In this document: positions 22,407-34,254 of the stretch, in pieces
Layout: every line of letters begins with the position of its first letter
How positions within the stretch are numbered: the stretch's first letter is position 1
Source of the DNA: Sciurus carolinensis
Lineage: Eukaryota > Chordata > Mammalia > Rodentia > Sciuridae
Assembly: GCF_902686445.1 (NCBI RefSeq)
Contig: NC_062223.1
Coordinates: 38,348,998 to 38,412,997 of the forward strand
DNA: 64,000 nt
Reading direction: 5' to 3'
Position numbers and translations under genes: made by a program
Notes under the pieces: generated by a model
What the model saw: only the letters and a program-made list of their open reading frames with translations
What the model was told of the DNA's origin: nothing
Databases searched by the model: none

Positions 22407-23522
22407 TGTATTATGGTTGGGTGTGAGCTCATGTGTGAGATGATGCAAGAAGGCTTAGAGATGAAATGATTGGATCATGAGATTGTTAAACCAATCAGTG
22501 AATTAATCCCCTCATAGGGATTTACTGAGTGATAACCAAAGGTAAGTAGGGTGTGACTGGAAGAAGGGACATGCCTTCAGAGTATATATTTTGTATCTGG
22601 CAAGTGGAGTCTCTCTCTACTTCTTTTTTCTTAAATTATTTATTTATATTTTTTTTACTTTTTACAGACTGCATTTTGATTCATTGTACACAAATGGGGT
22701 ACATCATTTCACTTCTATGGTTGTACCTGATGTAGATTCATACCATTCATGTAATCATACACGTACATAGGTAATGATGTCTGTCTCATTCCACCATTTT
22801 TCATACCCCCTCTATCTCATTTCCCTCTAAATTTCCTCCATTCTTCTCTCACCCCCACCCCCATTATATATCATCATCCACTTATCAGGGAAAACATTCA
22901 GCCTTTGGTTTTGTGGGATTGGCTTATTTCACTTAGCACGATATTCTCCAATTCCATCCATTTATCTGCAAATGCCATATTATTTTTCTTTATGGCTGAA
23001 TAGTATTCCATTGTGTATATACACCACAGTTTCTTTATCCATTCCTATGTTGAAGGGCATCTAGGTTGGTTCCATGATCTAGTTATTGTGAATCAGGCTG
23101 CTGTAAACATTGATGTGGCTATGTTACCACAGTATAGTAATTTTAAGTCCTTTGGGTCTAAACCAAGGAGTGGGATAACTGGATCAAAAGGTGGATCCAT
23201 TCCAAGTTTTCTGATGATTCTCCACACTGCTTTCCAGTGTGGCTGCACCAATTTGCAACTCCACCATCTATGTAAAAGTGTGCGTTCTTCCCCACATCGA
23301 TGCCAATATCTATTATTGTTTGTGTTCTTGATGATAGCCATTGATCATCATGTGAACCACTTCCCTGTGCACACTCTTCTGCTATGATTTTCTACCTCAC
23401 CACAAGCCCCGAGGAATGGAGTTGACTGTCTATGGGCGTACACCTCTGAAACTATGATTCCCCAAATAAACTTTTCCTCCTCTAAAATTGTTCCTGTTGG
23501 GTCTTTTAGTCACAGCAGAAAA
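22407..23522 (+). mobile_element. MaLR solo LTR split by an L1
   Basis: The left part (22407-22620) starts 'tgtattatggttgggtgtga' and reaches 'ggcaagtggagtctctctct'. The right part (from about 23345) has 'cttccctgtgcacactcttc', 'ctctgaaactatgattcccc' and the polyadenylation word AATAAA at about 23465. The LTR is of the same family as those at 30.6 and 51.5 kb. Confidence 0.85.
22625..23343 (-). mobile_element. 5'-truncated L1 inserted in the MaLR LTR
   Basis: The reversed 3' UTR ('acagactgcattttgattca', 'atgatgtctgtctcattcca') continues into the ORF2 C-terminus, ending near 'cttgatgatagccatt'. The - strand open frame at 23093-23341 encodes the Cys-rich end (RWWSCKLVQPHW) followed by FDPVIPLLGLDPKDLK, here without a stop. 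The copy is therefore better preserved in this part than the full-length L1 at 5.8 kb. Confidence 0.92.
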
Positions 23523-23575
23523 CAACAACAACAAAAACAAAAACATAAAAAACAAAACAAAACAAAAAAAAACCT
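23521..23575. repeat. (AAC)n/(AAAAC)n low-complexity tail
   Basis: AAC repeats followed by AAAAC-type repeats directly after the LTR end. Confidence 0.85.
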
Positions 23576-24339
23576 GTCTAAAACACTTTGGGAGTAGGTT
23601 CTGTCCAAGGGCATATAAGCAAATTTCACGAGCAAATTTCAGGTCATGGCCCTTCCCATTTTCTTTTCACTAATTTTCACATTGGCTCAATGGCAAATCT
23701 CAGGAAGCAGTATCCTTAAACACATCTTGCACATATCACATATCAAGAAAGGCAAAGACTGCAAAATAAGACATAAATGAATTTTGGATCTCCCTACCCT
23801 GTGTAAAAGACTTGAACAACTACAAAAGATGGTGAAGAAAGAAAAGAAAAGAAAACCTTCTGTGCACATATAAGTCACTGCATCCATGGGTCTCTTGTCG
23901 AAGAAGTCTGATCAGCATCCTTAGGGCCATTTTCTTTGTGACTATATTATTCCTTCAAATATTGTTCTAAGCTCAAATTAACTCCAGACTCATGTTCATG
24001 TCTAGAAAGTAACAAGTCAGTTAAAATGAAAGCCTAGACATAAAGACAACAACAACAATAATGGCATTTGGATGTATTAGATTATTTTGGTGCTAAGTAG
24101 CTTTGCAGTTGAACAGAGGCCTTTGCTACTGCTCATATTAGAAACAACTGTAAACGTTTTGTGAACATTGCACATTTTAAAAGTTTTCTCATTAGCTACA
24201 AAATATGTGTGTAATCTAATGGTTACAAATGGGTTGGCACTATAAGTGGAAGAGAATGCAGAAGCAAGGGGACTCTATCCATAATTCTGAATTGCAGCTG
24301 AATTTGCAGCAGCTTTGAACTTATTTCTACCCATTGCTC
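23576..24339. other. Unique sequence, nothing recognised
   Basis: Short A-rich simple repeats at 24045-24060 (ACA). No gene or repeat identified. Confidence 0.45.
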
Positions 24340-24348
24340 AAAAAAATC

Positions 24349-24373
24349 AAAAAAAAAAAAAAAAAAAAAAAAA
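24349..24373. repeat. Poly-A tract (about 25 A)
   Basis: A pure A run with no recognisable retroposon body just upstream. Source unknown. Confidence 0.85.
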
Positions 24374-24459
24374 GAATGTGCCTCAATGAGTTTAGTTGTT
24401 TTGGAACTACTGAACTCCACATGAGAGAGAAGTTCTAGAATTTGTTCGTAGTATATTAA

Positions 24460-24700
24460 AAGGGACAGTGTATTCTATTGGTTGAGATCACTTGGAGAGT
24501 CAAAGAGTCAATGAGTCCTGGGTTCCAGTGCTAAGGTTTTCCTTCACCTCAAGCTGTCATTTTGGGTGAGCAGCTTCACCTCTGTGTCTGTCTCTCCTTC
24601 TCTTTTGAATGGGATAAAATAATAGCTCTTCCTGTCCAAAGGTGGCTCGAGAAGTGGTGGACATGCTATAAGCATATAGTACTAATTAATAGTTAAAATT
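24460..24700 (+). mobile_element. MIR SINE relic, nearly full length
   Basis: 'gtgtattctattggttgaga' (5' part), 'tgagtcctgggttccagtgc', 'gcagcttcacctctgtgtct', 'gaatgggataaaataatagc' in MIR order. Confidence 0.65.
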
Positions 24701-24989
24701 GGCATTAATATCAGCAGTTTTAACATGACTTATTTACTAAAATCCAAATTTGTTCAAAGTTTTGAGGAACTTTAAAATAAATTCAGAAGCCCAAGTCTTG
24801 ATCCCAGAAGTTTTGACTTAGTACTTAGGGTTTGGACTCTTGCATTTATATTTTTCTACATTCAAAATTTAAGTTCATTATGGTCAATCTGACTTCATCT
24901 AGTATTTGGTAACCTCTTCTATGTTACTTTTTAATGTTATTCTTTGGGGGGGTGATAGGAATTTATTTAATTATTACATATTTATTTAT

Positions 24990-25172
24990 TTTGTGGTACT
25001 GGGGATTCAACTCAGGGGTGCTCTAACTGAGCTGCAGTCCTAGCTCCCCCCTGCTGTTTTAAAATCTGAGACAGGGTTCCATTAGTTGCTGAGGTTGGCC
25101 TCCAACTTGCAATCCGTTTGCCTCAGCCTCTCTAGTTACTGGAATTACAGGTATTCACCACCATACCTGATT
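24990..25172 (-). mobile_element. Composite B1/ID SINE (MEN-like)
   Basis: 'tggtactggggattcaactc', 'ctctaactgagctgcagtcc', 'tgagacagggttccattagt', 'cttgcaatccgtttgcctca', 'tggaattacaggtattcacc' are in reversed order of the composite SINE. Confidence 0.88.
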
Positions 25173-25504
25173 AAGATTTTATTTTATTTTTTATCATAGT
25201 AATTAAATTCCATCTCAGAAAAAGGGTAACATGGGATTTGTTTTCAGTTAACAAATACAAACAAATTGAATATATTTCATTTTTTAAAAACAAACAAACA
25301 AAAATTGTCTGTTTTCCTCCTCTACCTCGCATGGAAGGCTTCAGGTGATAGTGTCCCCTGTGTCTACTGACATGGTCAACATGAACCAGTTGGTCTATCC
25401 ACAACGACCACTTATTTTCACCCCTTTGAGAGGGTCGCATTTCATTCATACCTGAAAATACTCCTTAAAGCTTCTTGTTTAAATGCAAACTCTGAGAGGA
25501 CTCC

Positions 25505-25605
25505 AAAACCATAATAACAGCATATATTGCACTTTGTAAAACACACATTTGTTTACCTTCACAATTACCCTTTGAAGGAAGTTAACATCATCTTCATTTT
25601 ACAAA
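25505..25605 (-). mobile_element. MIR SINE relic
   Basis: 'cagcatatattgcactttgt', 'acaattaccctttgaaggaa', 'catcttcattttacaaataa' match reversed MIR. Confidence 0.55.
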
Positions 25606-26289
25606 TAAAATTTAACATTTTAGTTGTTCATTCATATAGTTTGTATGCTATGAATATTTTATATTTACTGCATTTTTGCAGATACATATAATATTTAACA
25701 TAGATCTAAAGGAAAAGAACTAGGCCAATTTAAGAACTTTAAATGTCCTCTTTTTTCAGCTGCTTCTTTACACTGGTAAAAATCTTGAACTTTTAAGAAA
25801 ACCTAATTTTATGTTTACTGCTCATTAGGAACCCTATAAGGCAGTGAGGTTCTTTCTGGTAGCAGATAGAACTTGAAAAAATGAGGATGAAAGTGAACCA
25901 TCAGTGTGACTTGGAAATGTGGAGGCAAACACATTTCCTGAATGGAGATCAGAAATGTCACAGAGGGTTCTCATGTGACTGTGTCACAGCAAATCAATTT
26001 TAGGACATTCTTACTGTTTTTATTCTAGAGTCAAATTCTAATGGGGTATTTACAAAAAATAGAGGAAGTTTTTTTTTTTTTATTATTTTTTATTTGCTAG
26101 TTTGAATGTTTGCAGATTGAGTAAGGAAAGAAAAACCTCTTATTCTTCAGGTTTCAGGACCAAAGAATAGATAGGTCTACCAAGGAAACCTATCTTTAAA
26201 AAAATGAGACATTTCAAAATATAAATATTCATAAAAACACTGTTATCACAAGTTAACCAATGAAAATTATAATAATTCTTAACAGTGCA
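25606..26289. other. Unique sequence with a T-run
   Basis: The T-run at about 26069-26080 is the only simple feature. Confidence 0.45.
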
Positions 26290-26900
26290 CTATGACTCAC
26301 TGAGGGATTATGGGTGAATTGCACCCAGAAGCACCCATGGTCTTAGTCTGCATGGTCCAGGACTTCAGATGTCAAACCTGAGACTTCTGCTATTTGCTGT
26401 TTTCTCAGCTCAGGACCTCCTTCTTCTCTAGTACTTTGAAAGACTGGGACCCAGAGGTCATTTAACAACCAAACCAAAACCAGAAACAATAACACGTCCT
26501 CCAGGCTTCTTTAGGACTAATTGTCCAAAGCTTACATGACCCTGGTCAATGAATCTGTGTTTGGAGGCTAAGACTCACCTCTCAGATCTTCTACTTTAAC
26601 CGATTTCGACTCGGACCCCACTCATCCAGCTCTATGTTCCACTGTGCACCTGTCGGACTGGTTTTGCCCTTGACTTGCTTGATCTGCTGTCTCCCAGGAA
26701 TCTAACTCTCCTAAGTCTATGTGGTCTATGCAGCTTCATCAGGGAGAAAACTTGTTTGGCCTGCTGGATTCTGCTCTGTGATTTTGAAAGAGTCTGTAGC
26801 CAGTGTATTTATCTTTAGACACCATCTTTATATATCTTCCTTTCAGTCTCATTTTGATCAGATTAGGTATCATGATTTTTCTCCCTTTGTGCCTCTTTAT
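26290..26900. other. Unassigned block of higher GC content
   Basis: Richer in C and G than its surroundings, with CpG-bearing words such as 'taaccgatttcgactcggac' near 26600. I see no LTR ends, TSD, Pol III boxes or long frame. The best open frame (26721-26906, 61 codons) has no recognisable domain. It may be an unnamed old repeat, a decayed processed pseudogene or a regulatory element. Confidence 0.4.
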
Positions 26901-27564
26901 TACTGAAGTACAAAGGTTTTAATGAAAAATTTTAGTGAACATATCTGATGAAAGGAAAGTTCAAATCCCATTTTGTACTCTAGGTGAATTCTTGCTGAAC
27001 ACCTGGAATGTAGGTACCTAATCGAAGGTCATTTTTAAACCACTTATGAGGAGTTAAAGCCATGGAAAAATTTACTATTACTCTAGGTAATAAGATACAG
27101 AGAAAATCCATATTTTAATGAATTTTCTGGGACTTATAACTTTAGACCTAGCTTAAAAACTAATTTAGCCAGCACATTAAATTACAAAGCTGCTGTTTCT
27201 ATCTTCAGTTTTCTTTTGAATATTAGACAACTCTAATCCAACCAACCTCAGTTTAATCTTCCTCCAATGCATTGGACCAGTTAAATCTGACATTGAATGA
27301 GCTGAAGAATTAAACTAAATGAACAATAAAGAGGATATATAGTTGCTGTGATCTTCTTTGTCACTTAACTGCTTTTGGTTTTGGGTAAGTCCCCCTAGTT
27401 ACCTCATTCATTCAATGTGTTACTGAAATATTTAATATCTTACATATTTGAAAGCAGTTTCTAGATAAAAAAATTAAGTTAAAATGTTTCATTGGAAATT
27501 AATGTGTGAACATATCAGGAAAAGATAATGAAAAAATTTTTAAATTCTCTCTATGAATGATTTT
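26901..27564. other. Unique AT-rich sequence
   Basis: No repeat or gene recognised. Confidence 0.45.
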
Positions 27565-27982
27565 TTTTAGATTTAAAAACATTTATTTTAATTAATTATA
27601 CATGACAGTAGAATGTACTTTGACACATCATACATAAGTGGAGTATAATTTCTCATTCTTCTGGTTTTACATGATATAGAATCACACTCATCTTATATTC
27701 ATATATGTACATAGGGTAACAATACCTGATTCATTTTACTATCCTTCCTTCCATTATACCCTTGACCCTCCCTTCACTCCCCTCTACCTAATTTAAACCA
27801 AGTCTATTCTTCCCTAACGCTCCTCCACCTTATTGTGAAATAGCATCCACATATCAGAGAAAACATTTGAATTTTGTTTTTTGGTACTGACTTATTTCGC
27901 TTAGCATGATATTCTCCAGCTCCATCCATTTACCTGCAAATGCCATAATTCCATTCTTTTTCAAGGCTGAGTAATATTCCAT

Positions 27983-28016
27983 TGTATATATACATATGTA
28001 TATATTCCATTGTATG

Positions 28017-28087
<71 letters not shown>
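27983..28087. repeat. Compound (TA)n/(TG)n microsatellite within L1
   Basis: 'tattccattgtat' is duplicated, then TA repeats, then (TG)12, then a long TA run. The position corresponds to the L1 'attccattgtatatatacac' site, so the tract grew from L1 sequence. TA/TG runs of this length can form cruciform or Z-DNA structures. Confidence 0.9.
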
Positions 28088-28090
<3 letters not shown>

Positions 28091-28404
28091 ACTTTCTTTA
28101 TCCATTCATCTGTTGAAGGACATCTAGGTTGATTCCATAGTTTAGCAAATGTGAGTTGAGTTGCTATAAACATTGATGTGACTATGTCACTGTAGTTAGC
28201 TGATTATAAGTCCTTTGGCTGTAAAGGGAGGAGTGACATAGCTGGGTCAAATGGTGGTTCCATTTCAAGTTTTCTGAGAAATCTCCATACTGCTTTTTTT
28301 AATGGCTGCACCAATTTGCAGTCCCACCAGCAATGTATGAGTGTACCTTTTTCCCCACATCCTCACCAAGATTTATTGTTACCTGTATTCTTCTTTTATT
28401 CTTA

Positions 28405-28636
28405 ATTTTTTAAAAATTATTTATTTATTTTTTAATTTTTTACAGACTGCATTTTGATTCATTGTACACAAGTGAGGTACATCATTTGGTTTCTATGGTT
28501 GTGCACTATGTAGATTCATACCATTCATGTAATCATACATGTGTGTGGGTAATGATGTCTGTTTCATTCCACTATTTTTCATACTCCCCCCCCTCTCATT
28601 TCCTTCTACATAATCTAAAGTTCTCCCATTCTTCTC
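28405..28636 (-). mobile_element. Young-subfamily L1 3' end nested in the older L1
   Basis: 'tacagactgcattttgattc', 'ggtacatcatttggtttcta', 'taatgatgtctgtttcattc', 'tcatttccttctacataatc' are the reversed 3' UTR of the L1 at 5.8-11.4 kb. It interrupts the ORF2 match of the host L1. Confidence 0.88.
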
Positions 28637-28745
28637 TCACTTTGTCATTCTGACTGGAGTGGGATGGAATCTTAGAGTTGTTTTGATTTGCATTTCTCTA
28701 ATTGCTAGAGAGGGTGAACATTTTCTCACATATTTGTTGAGCTCT

Positions 28746-29836
28746 ATATGACTTTTAAAAGCATCATGCCCTACAATGAGGGATGTGCCATTCAAACATA
28801 AATGGCATAAAATTGACTGAAATAACAATGTAGGAGCCTGATCTTGCTTCAGATCTTCCTCAAACACCAGTCATGCATTCTTACATTCAGCACTGAAATT
28901 TATGATTGGTCCTACAGTGGATGGCAACTGGGTTCTCTTCTCCGATCACATCTTGGCTTCATTTTAAGAAATTATTTTTGTAATTAATATTGAGTCCATA
29001 AAATATAAGAGTCCCATTGGCCATCTTTAGATACAGAATGAGTATCAGATATACACAGAGTCAGATTTCCTTTCTATTTCAAAGAAGTTAGTCATTTCAT
29101 GAGTAGGTGGATATATAACATTAAATGGAGAGCTTATTAGAAGACATGATTTTTACCATATATAGGCAAAAACCAAAAACAACTCCTGCTCCTCCCTCCT
29201 AAAATAAAAACCAACTAACCAAACAAACAAACAGACACAAAACAGTGGAGAACATTGTATACCAAAGATAAGAAGGAGCAAACGTGTCTGGACAGAACAA
29301 AGTAGAGATGGAAAAACATATGTTGACAATATTGAAATGATTATTTTTAGCTTTTCCCCCCCAGAAACTCAACTAAATACTCATAATTTCAGGAGGTCCC
29401 ATGTATCTCAAAGAACAGAAAATAAAACATGTAAAATTATAAAGATTTCATAACTTTCATCTTTCATTCTTCTACCAAGATAATTCCTTTCCTTTTTCTA
29501 TTTTTTTTTTCTGACTGTCTAAAGCTGATTTCATGTTTTTTAGATTAGTTCTTTGGCTTTCTGATTTTGAGTGATCAGTAGATGGAGTTAAACATTAGAA
29601 AGAAGGGACCTTTTGTTGCACATTGGCAGGAAGATTGAAAAAAAAATACTATGAGAATGTTGAAGAGATGAGAAGAGGAAAAATGATTAAGAATTGTTTT
29701 TTTGGACATTGGACCTATCTCCGAAGAAGTTTAGAGTGGTTGCAAAATGGTTTTACTATGTGAGAGCTCTTGGGAGAAGATTTAAACAGCGGGTTTTTAT
29801 GATTTTCCTACTGTGTTTTACCTATACATATTTTTA
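28746..29836. other. Unique sequence
   Basis: No gene or named repeat. A-rich (AAAC) words near 29205-29240 and T-run at 29501-29510. Confidence 0.45.
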
Positions 29837-30028
29837 TATATTTATTTATTTATTTATTTATTTATTTTGAAGACTGAATTTCATTCATCGTACACAAATG
29901 GGGTACAACTTTTTGTTTCCATGGTTGTACACGACATAGATTCATACCACTGTTGTAATCATACATGTATATAGGGTAATGATGTCTGTCTCAAAGATGG
30001 TGGAAAGAGACAGACATCAATACCCTAT
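29837..30028. mobile_element. Short L1 3' end with inverted 5' part (twin-primed)
   Basis: TTTA repeats at 29840-29873 stand for the reversed tail. The reversed 3' UTR follows ('catcgtacacaaatggggta', 'gggtaatgatgtctgtctca') to about 29992. Directly after, the same UTR appears in + orientation ('gatggtggaaagagacagac', 'atcaataccc') to about 30028. The two arms overlap by about 18 bases and can pair as a hairpin. Confidence 0.8.
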
Positions 30029-30585
30029 TTATTCATATTAACCATGTTCATTTTGACATATCATGAATACATATTACATAGTTTGCTTATTTTTAATGGA
30101 AATGGAGGATTTTAAGAAATGTTTCTGTTGGCTTATAAACATGTCTTCTTGTGTTTGAAAGACTTCAATAAAGTTTGCATTTTTTTTTTACCAATAGTTA
30201 AATTTGATTGCTTAATCATATGATTTTAATGTACCTTGATAAATCTACATGACATTTCAGATTTTATTCAGGTAATGAAAAACTCTGCTTTGTTTTTGGA
30301 CAAACTTAAGGCATTCTTTATTGTTCCCACTCAGAAAAATCCTTATTAATACCTGGTCTGCCAATTAATACAAGGTCTGCCAATGCCCAGGTTCAGTATC
30401 TGGTTGAGTATACAGATAACACTGTAAAGGTGAAAGAAAGGGAGAACTTAAATGCATTGTGTAACATTATTTGTTTTCATGGTAATGCTCAAGAGAGCCT
30501 TGAGGTACCTGCAGGCTACTTGTGTTCCCTGGTAATAGAATAGGTAAAGCTGGGTGAAGCTATGGTCAATGTATATCAATCTTCA

Positions 30586-31022
30586 TGTTATGGTTTGGAT
30601 CTAGAAATGTCCCTCACAAAGTTCTTATTTTGAAATCATGATCTCCAATGCAAAGAGGTTCAGAGGTAGGGCTTTTAGGCAATGATGAGAGCTATAACCT
30701 TATTTGTGGATTCACTGGACGAATTAATAATTTGTAAGAACTACTGGGGGTGAGTAGCTCCAGGTAGGTGGGACAGGTCTGGAGACACTCCTTTGTGTAT
30801 TATACTTTGTCCCCTCCCCTTTTATTCCCAGTTGCCAAGAGTTGAGCTGTTCCTCTGGCACACTCTTCCACTAGGATGTTCTGCCTCACCTCAGGTTCCA
30901 GAACAATGGAGTCCACCAACCATAGACTGAAACCTCTGAAACCGTGATCCCCAAATAAACTTTCCTTCTCTAAGTTGTTCTTGTTAGGTATTTTGGCCGC
31001 AGCAATGAAAAGCTGACTAACA
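30586..31022 (+). mobile_element. MaLR solo LTR
   Basis: Begins 'tgttatggtttggatctaga', has 'gcaaagaggttcagaggtag', 'gcacactcttccactaggat', 'cctctgaaaccgtgatcccc', AATAAA at about 30955, and ends 'aaagctgactaaca'. The MST/MaLR layout is clear. No internal region and no convincing 5-bp TSD. Confidence 0.88.
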
Positions 31023-34000
31023 CACTCAGAGCTATAAAGAGACAAGTTGGATTCAAAATTCAGATGGTAAGATGATTGCTGCCCAAACTAGGTCTTTTAT
31101 TTTTAATATGTCATTTGGAAAAGTTAAAATTTGTGGTGATCCTGTGTTTAGGAAAAGACATTTGTTTGGAAATGTTGGAAAGACAAAGCCTTTGAGAACT
31201 ACTCCAGGAATTTTAGATGAAGTATGTTCAAGTCACTATTCCCTGGAGGAAGTACTCCTTGGTACCCAGATTTTAAGGTGTGCATTATTTTTAGAAATAA
31301 CTATCAAGTGGAGCTGATCCTTATTTTTCCAAGTCATAAAGAAATATGGGCAAGATACTATGGATCTAAGTATGGAAAATTTCCAAAAACAACAAACAAA
31401 TCCAGGATAGTGTAATAAATGTAGACATTGAAAGTCTGCATAGTTGGTAGTTCCGAAGTTGATAACAACTTAAAGGTAAAAAGTAGACATCTTCTCAGAA
31501 GAGTAAAAATTATTTTTCCCATGATCTCTCTTTGACCAGGTTGAAATTTAGAACTTAAAAGGTAACTTCCTCTAAGTTGAAACGAGGGAAGTATAAAAAG
31601 TTTCTTGTTTTGGGTCACTCTTCCAGATTTTTCGACTTTCTCAATTGTAAGAATTACCTCAGCAGACCACTTCTGCACTTTTGGAGTTGAAAACTGTGGT
31701 CCATAAACCTATGTCCCATTTAAAACCAAAGTAAACCAAATAGTTTTGAAGGCTAGAATAAAGGATGTCAATTTACAAATTTCTTCTCCTTTATCTTATT
31801 TGTCCCCAAACCTGGAATGGTTTCTCTGGAAAGGTTCAGTATAAAGAATACAGGCTTTTTTTTTCACATGAGAAAGATTTGTAGTGAACACAAAATATGG
31901 GTTTTGAATTCTGCCTGGATTCATTCTACTCAGCAACCATTATAAAAATACTCAGTCCTGAACAAATTATATGTGATTACAATACTGGCTGAGTCAAATG
32001 TCCTCATGTGACAAATATGGAATCCCTGGTAAATACATTTGGCATGATGAATCAGGCTTGAAATGAAATATTTAGCACCTCCTGTGCACAAAACACCACA
32101 TTGTGTCCAAGGTGGGCTGTAAAGGAAGTTTCTTCGAATGATCTAGTTGGGCAGCATCAACCCACGCTGAGATTTGTACATGCTATCTGAGAAGATAATC
32201 TGGTGTTTATGAGCAGAGAAGCAGTCAGGGTGGAATTGGATTGATCTGTGAAGGCTTGTGGAGGTGGTCAGCTTAAGGAGCATATGGATTGAGCCTCCAC
32301 AAAGGGAGGGTCTTGACAGGGTAACTGACTTCATCAGACTGTCTCCACAGTAATTTGCCAGAGCAACATAAAAAGTTTTGGATTTCTCTGACTTGACTCA
32401 ATCAAGATAAACGTAGATGATATCCTCTTAGTTTACACTCTTATATTTTTCTTTTTTATAATGTGAGTAAAGAGTTGGCAGGCATAAAATGTAGGGAGAC
32501 ACTTACAATGTTGTTTTTTAATCTTCCCTTTTCAATATACTTATAAATAGCATAGTAAACTGTGAACCTCTTTCCTTTAGAAATGCTGATATCCCAAGGG
32601 CTTAGTCAGTTTCAAAGCTTTTGCAGGGAACGACATTACTTGGGTTTCTTTGAAATGAATACAGTTATTAAAATAGCAATGATTGTAGCTACTTGGTGGA
32701 TTGGCTCTAAAATTGGTACAGCCTGGAAGCTTGTTTCTAAAATTCACATGTACATAAACGTGTCCAAGGAGAGATGTCAATAGATTGTGGTTTGAGCAGA
32801 GGAAAGCTGCCCAGTTTACTCAGTCTTAATGTAGCTTTAGCTTGGTTTAATTTTCTTTTAAAAGACACACGGATAAAAACAAAAGAAAACAAATGAAGAT
32901 AAAACAACCATGACCTCTTTTTGTTGTGATGTTTGTCAAAGTAATTAAATTCTCCAAATGTGATATTCCTTCTACATTTTGAGGGGAAAAGACAATTCAT
33001 ATAATTATTGGGTGTTTTATGACAATTTTAATGTTGTTTCCTTTCTGGGTAAAATTTTGAATTCTTTTGAATAGAGATTGTGATCTTACTCTGGAAATGG
33101 TATTTCTTCCATAGAAAGCCAAGGGCTGGGATCTTAAGAATAGTCTTATTATTTCCAACACTTCCTACACACCAGGACAAAAATACCATAGGAATAGAGT
33201 TCCAAGCTCAAGTCTCATCCTTCTACTTTTGGCTCTAGCTACAGAAGAGCGGGAGGCGTCTTACTGTGCTCACATCCAGCCAGTTTGAGTGTCTAAACAA
33301 TTGGGTCCCTCACTGAGGGGTCTCTCTGCATCTCTTTACTTCATGTTTCACAGATATCCTTGGCACACAGGTATATTACTGATCTTCTGCTCTCTTTTTC
33401 TGCCTCGATTTTCTTCTTCCCATCTCTCATTTTTCTTTTATTTCTTCTTCTTTTCCCCTTTTTACTCTCCCTTTCTCCATGTCTCAATCTATGTTTCCCC
33501 TTCTGGTCAATTCTTCTGCCTTATGGCTTTCCAACTGCAGTTTTCTCTCTTAAACGTTTACAAGGATGTTAGTTATATTTTCCAATTCTCCCCTGCCTCC
33601 GTTTTTTTTTTTTTTCCTTTGTAGGAAAGCATTACAAATGTACCTCAAATAAGCTAGCAGTATGCTTTCTTCTAGAAAGTTTTACCACTACCAGCATTAG
33701 TCCATAGTTTTTATTTTTATGACAAACTCATTGTTTGTCTTGGCTAACAGATGACAAGACAAGGACCCTTCTTTGATATATGCTAAGTCTCTGATTGGTT
33801 ATTTTATACTTAATGGACACTCAATAATATGATTAACATGCCATGTGTGGTAACTTAATTTTGCAAAATATGAAAATAAGATGTACACACATGAATACAG
33901 AAGTGTTTATCTTTAGGTGACAGGTAGTGATTCAGTACTTGTATCTGTTTTGTATTTAATGATAATAGTCCCTTTAAATGGTATTATACTTTTAGTGTTT

Positions 34001-34049
34001 GAAACTAATATGTCTACATCTTTTATATTTGTGTCAAAAATTTTATCTA
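31023..34049. other. Three kilobases of unique sequence
   Basis: No named repeat over most of this stretch, which is unusual in this window. A polypyrimidine tract lies at about 33387-33480 and a T-run at 33603-33616. Several open frames of 60-111 codons on both strands overlap one another and show no domains (the 111-codon one at 33289-33624 is simply the pyrimidine tract). Confidence 0.5.
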
Positions 34050-34250
34050 GACCAATGCTTCTCAAACTCTAATCAGGGTATAAATCATTTGGACATCTTG
34101 CTCTTAAACAGATACCTTGCTCTTAAACAGATACCTGAGCTTTATCCTTATTTATTCAGATTTAAAATGTATGGGTGGCATCCATGAATTTAAGTTTTAA
34201 ACCAGCACCCAGTAATGCCATGGGTATTAGTCTGAGGGTCATACTGTGAG
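34050..34250 (+). mobile_element. MER5-like hAT-Charlie element
   Basis: The left TIR 'ccaatgcttctcaaactcta' (consensus agtggttctcaaa) is followed by 'ggtataaatcatttggacat' and an end near 'gagggtcatactgtgag'. An internal 19-bp tandem duplication is listed separately. Confidence 0.65.
34097..34134. repeat. Perfect 19-bp tandem duplication
   Basis: cttgctcttaaacagatac occurs twice head to tail (34097-34115, 34116-34134) with no differences, so the event is recent relative to its ancient host element. Confidence 0.95.
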
Positions 34251-34254
34251 CAGA

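Larger units (their letters stand above)
27565..28745 (-). mobile_element. 5'-truncated L1 (older subfamily) containing a second L1
   Basis: The 3' UTR of this subfamily ('ttaattatacatgacagtag', 'cacatcatacataagtggag') starts at the left. The reversed ORF2 end follows ('ttagcatgatattctccagc', 'gagtaatattccattgtata', 'ccatctaggttg'-type words) up to 28400. After the inserted L1 at 28405-28636 the ORF2 match resumes exactly ('ttctgactggagtgggatgg', 'tgatttgcatttctctaatt') and ends near 28745. Confidence 0.9.

Noticed and set aside
23013..23387. 124-codon + strand frame
   Set aside because: It is antisense to the L1 ORF2 C-terminus and shows no domain of its own.
33289..33624. 111-codon frame rich in Phe, Leu and Ser on the + strand
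   Set aside because: It is a translation of a polypyrimidine tract; the overlapping frame at 33360-33572 reads the same way.
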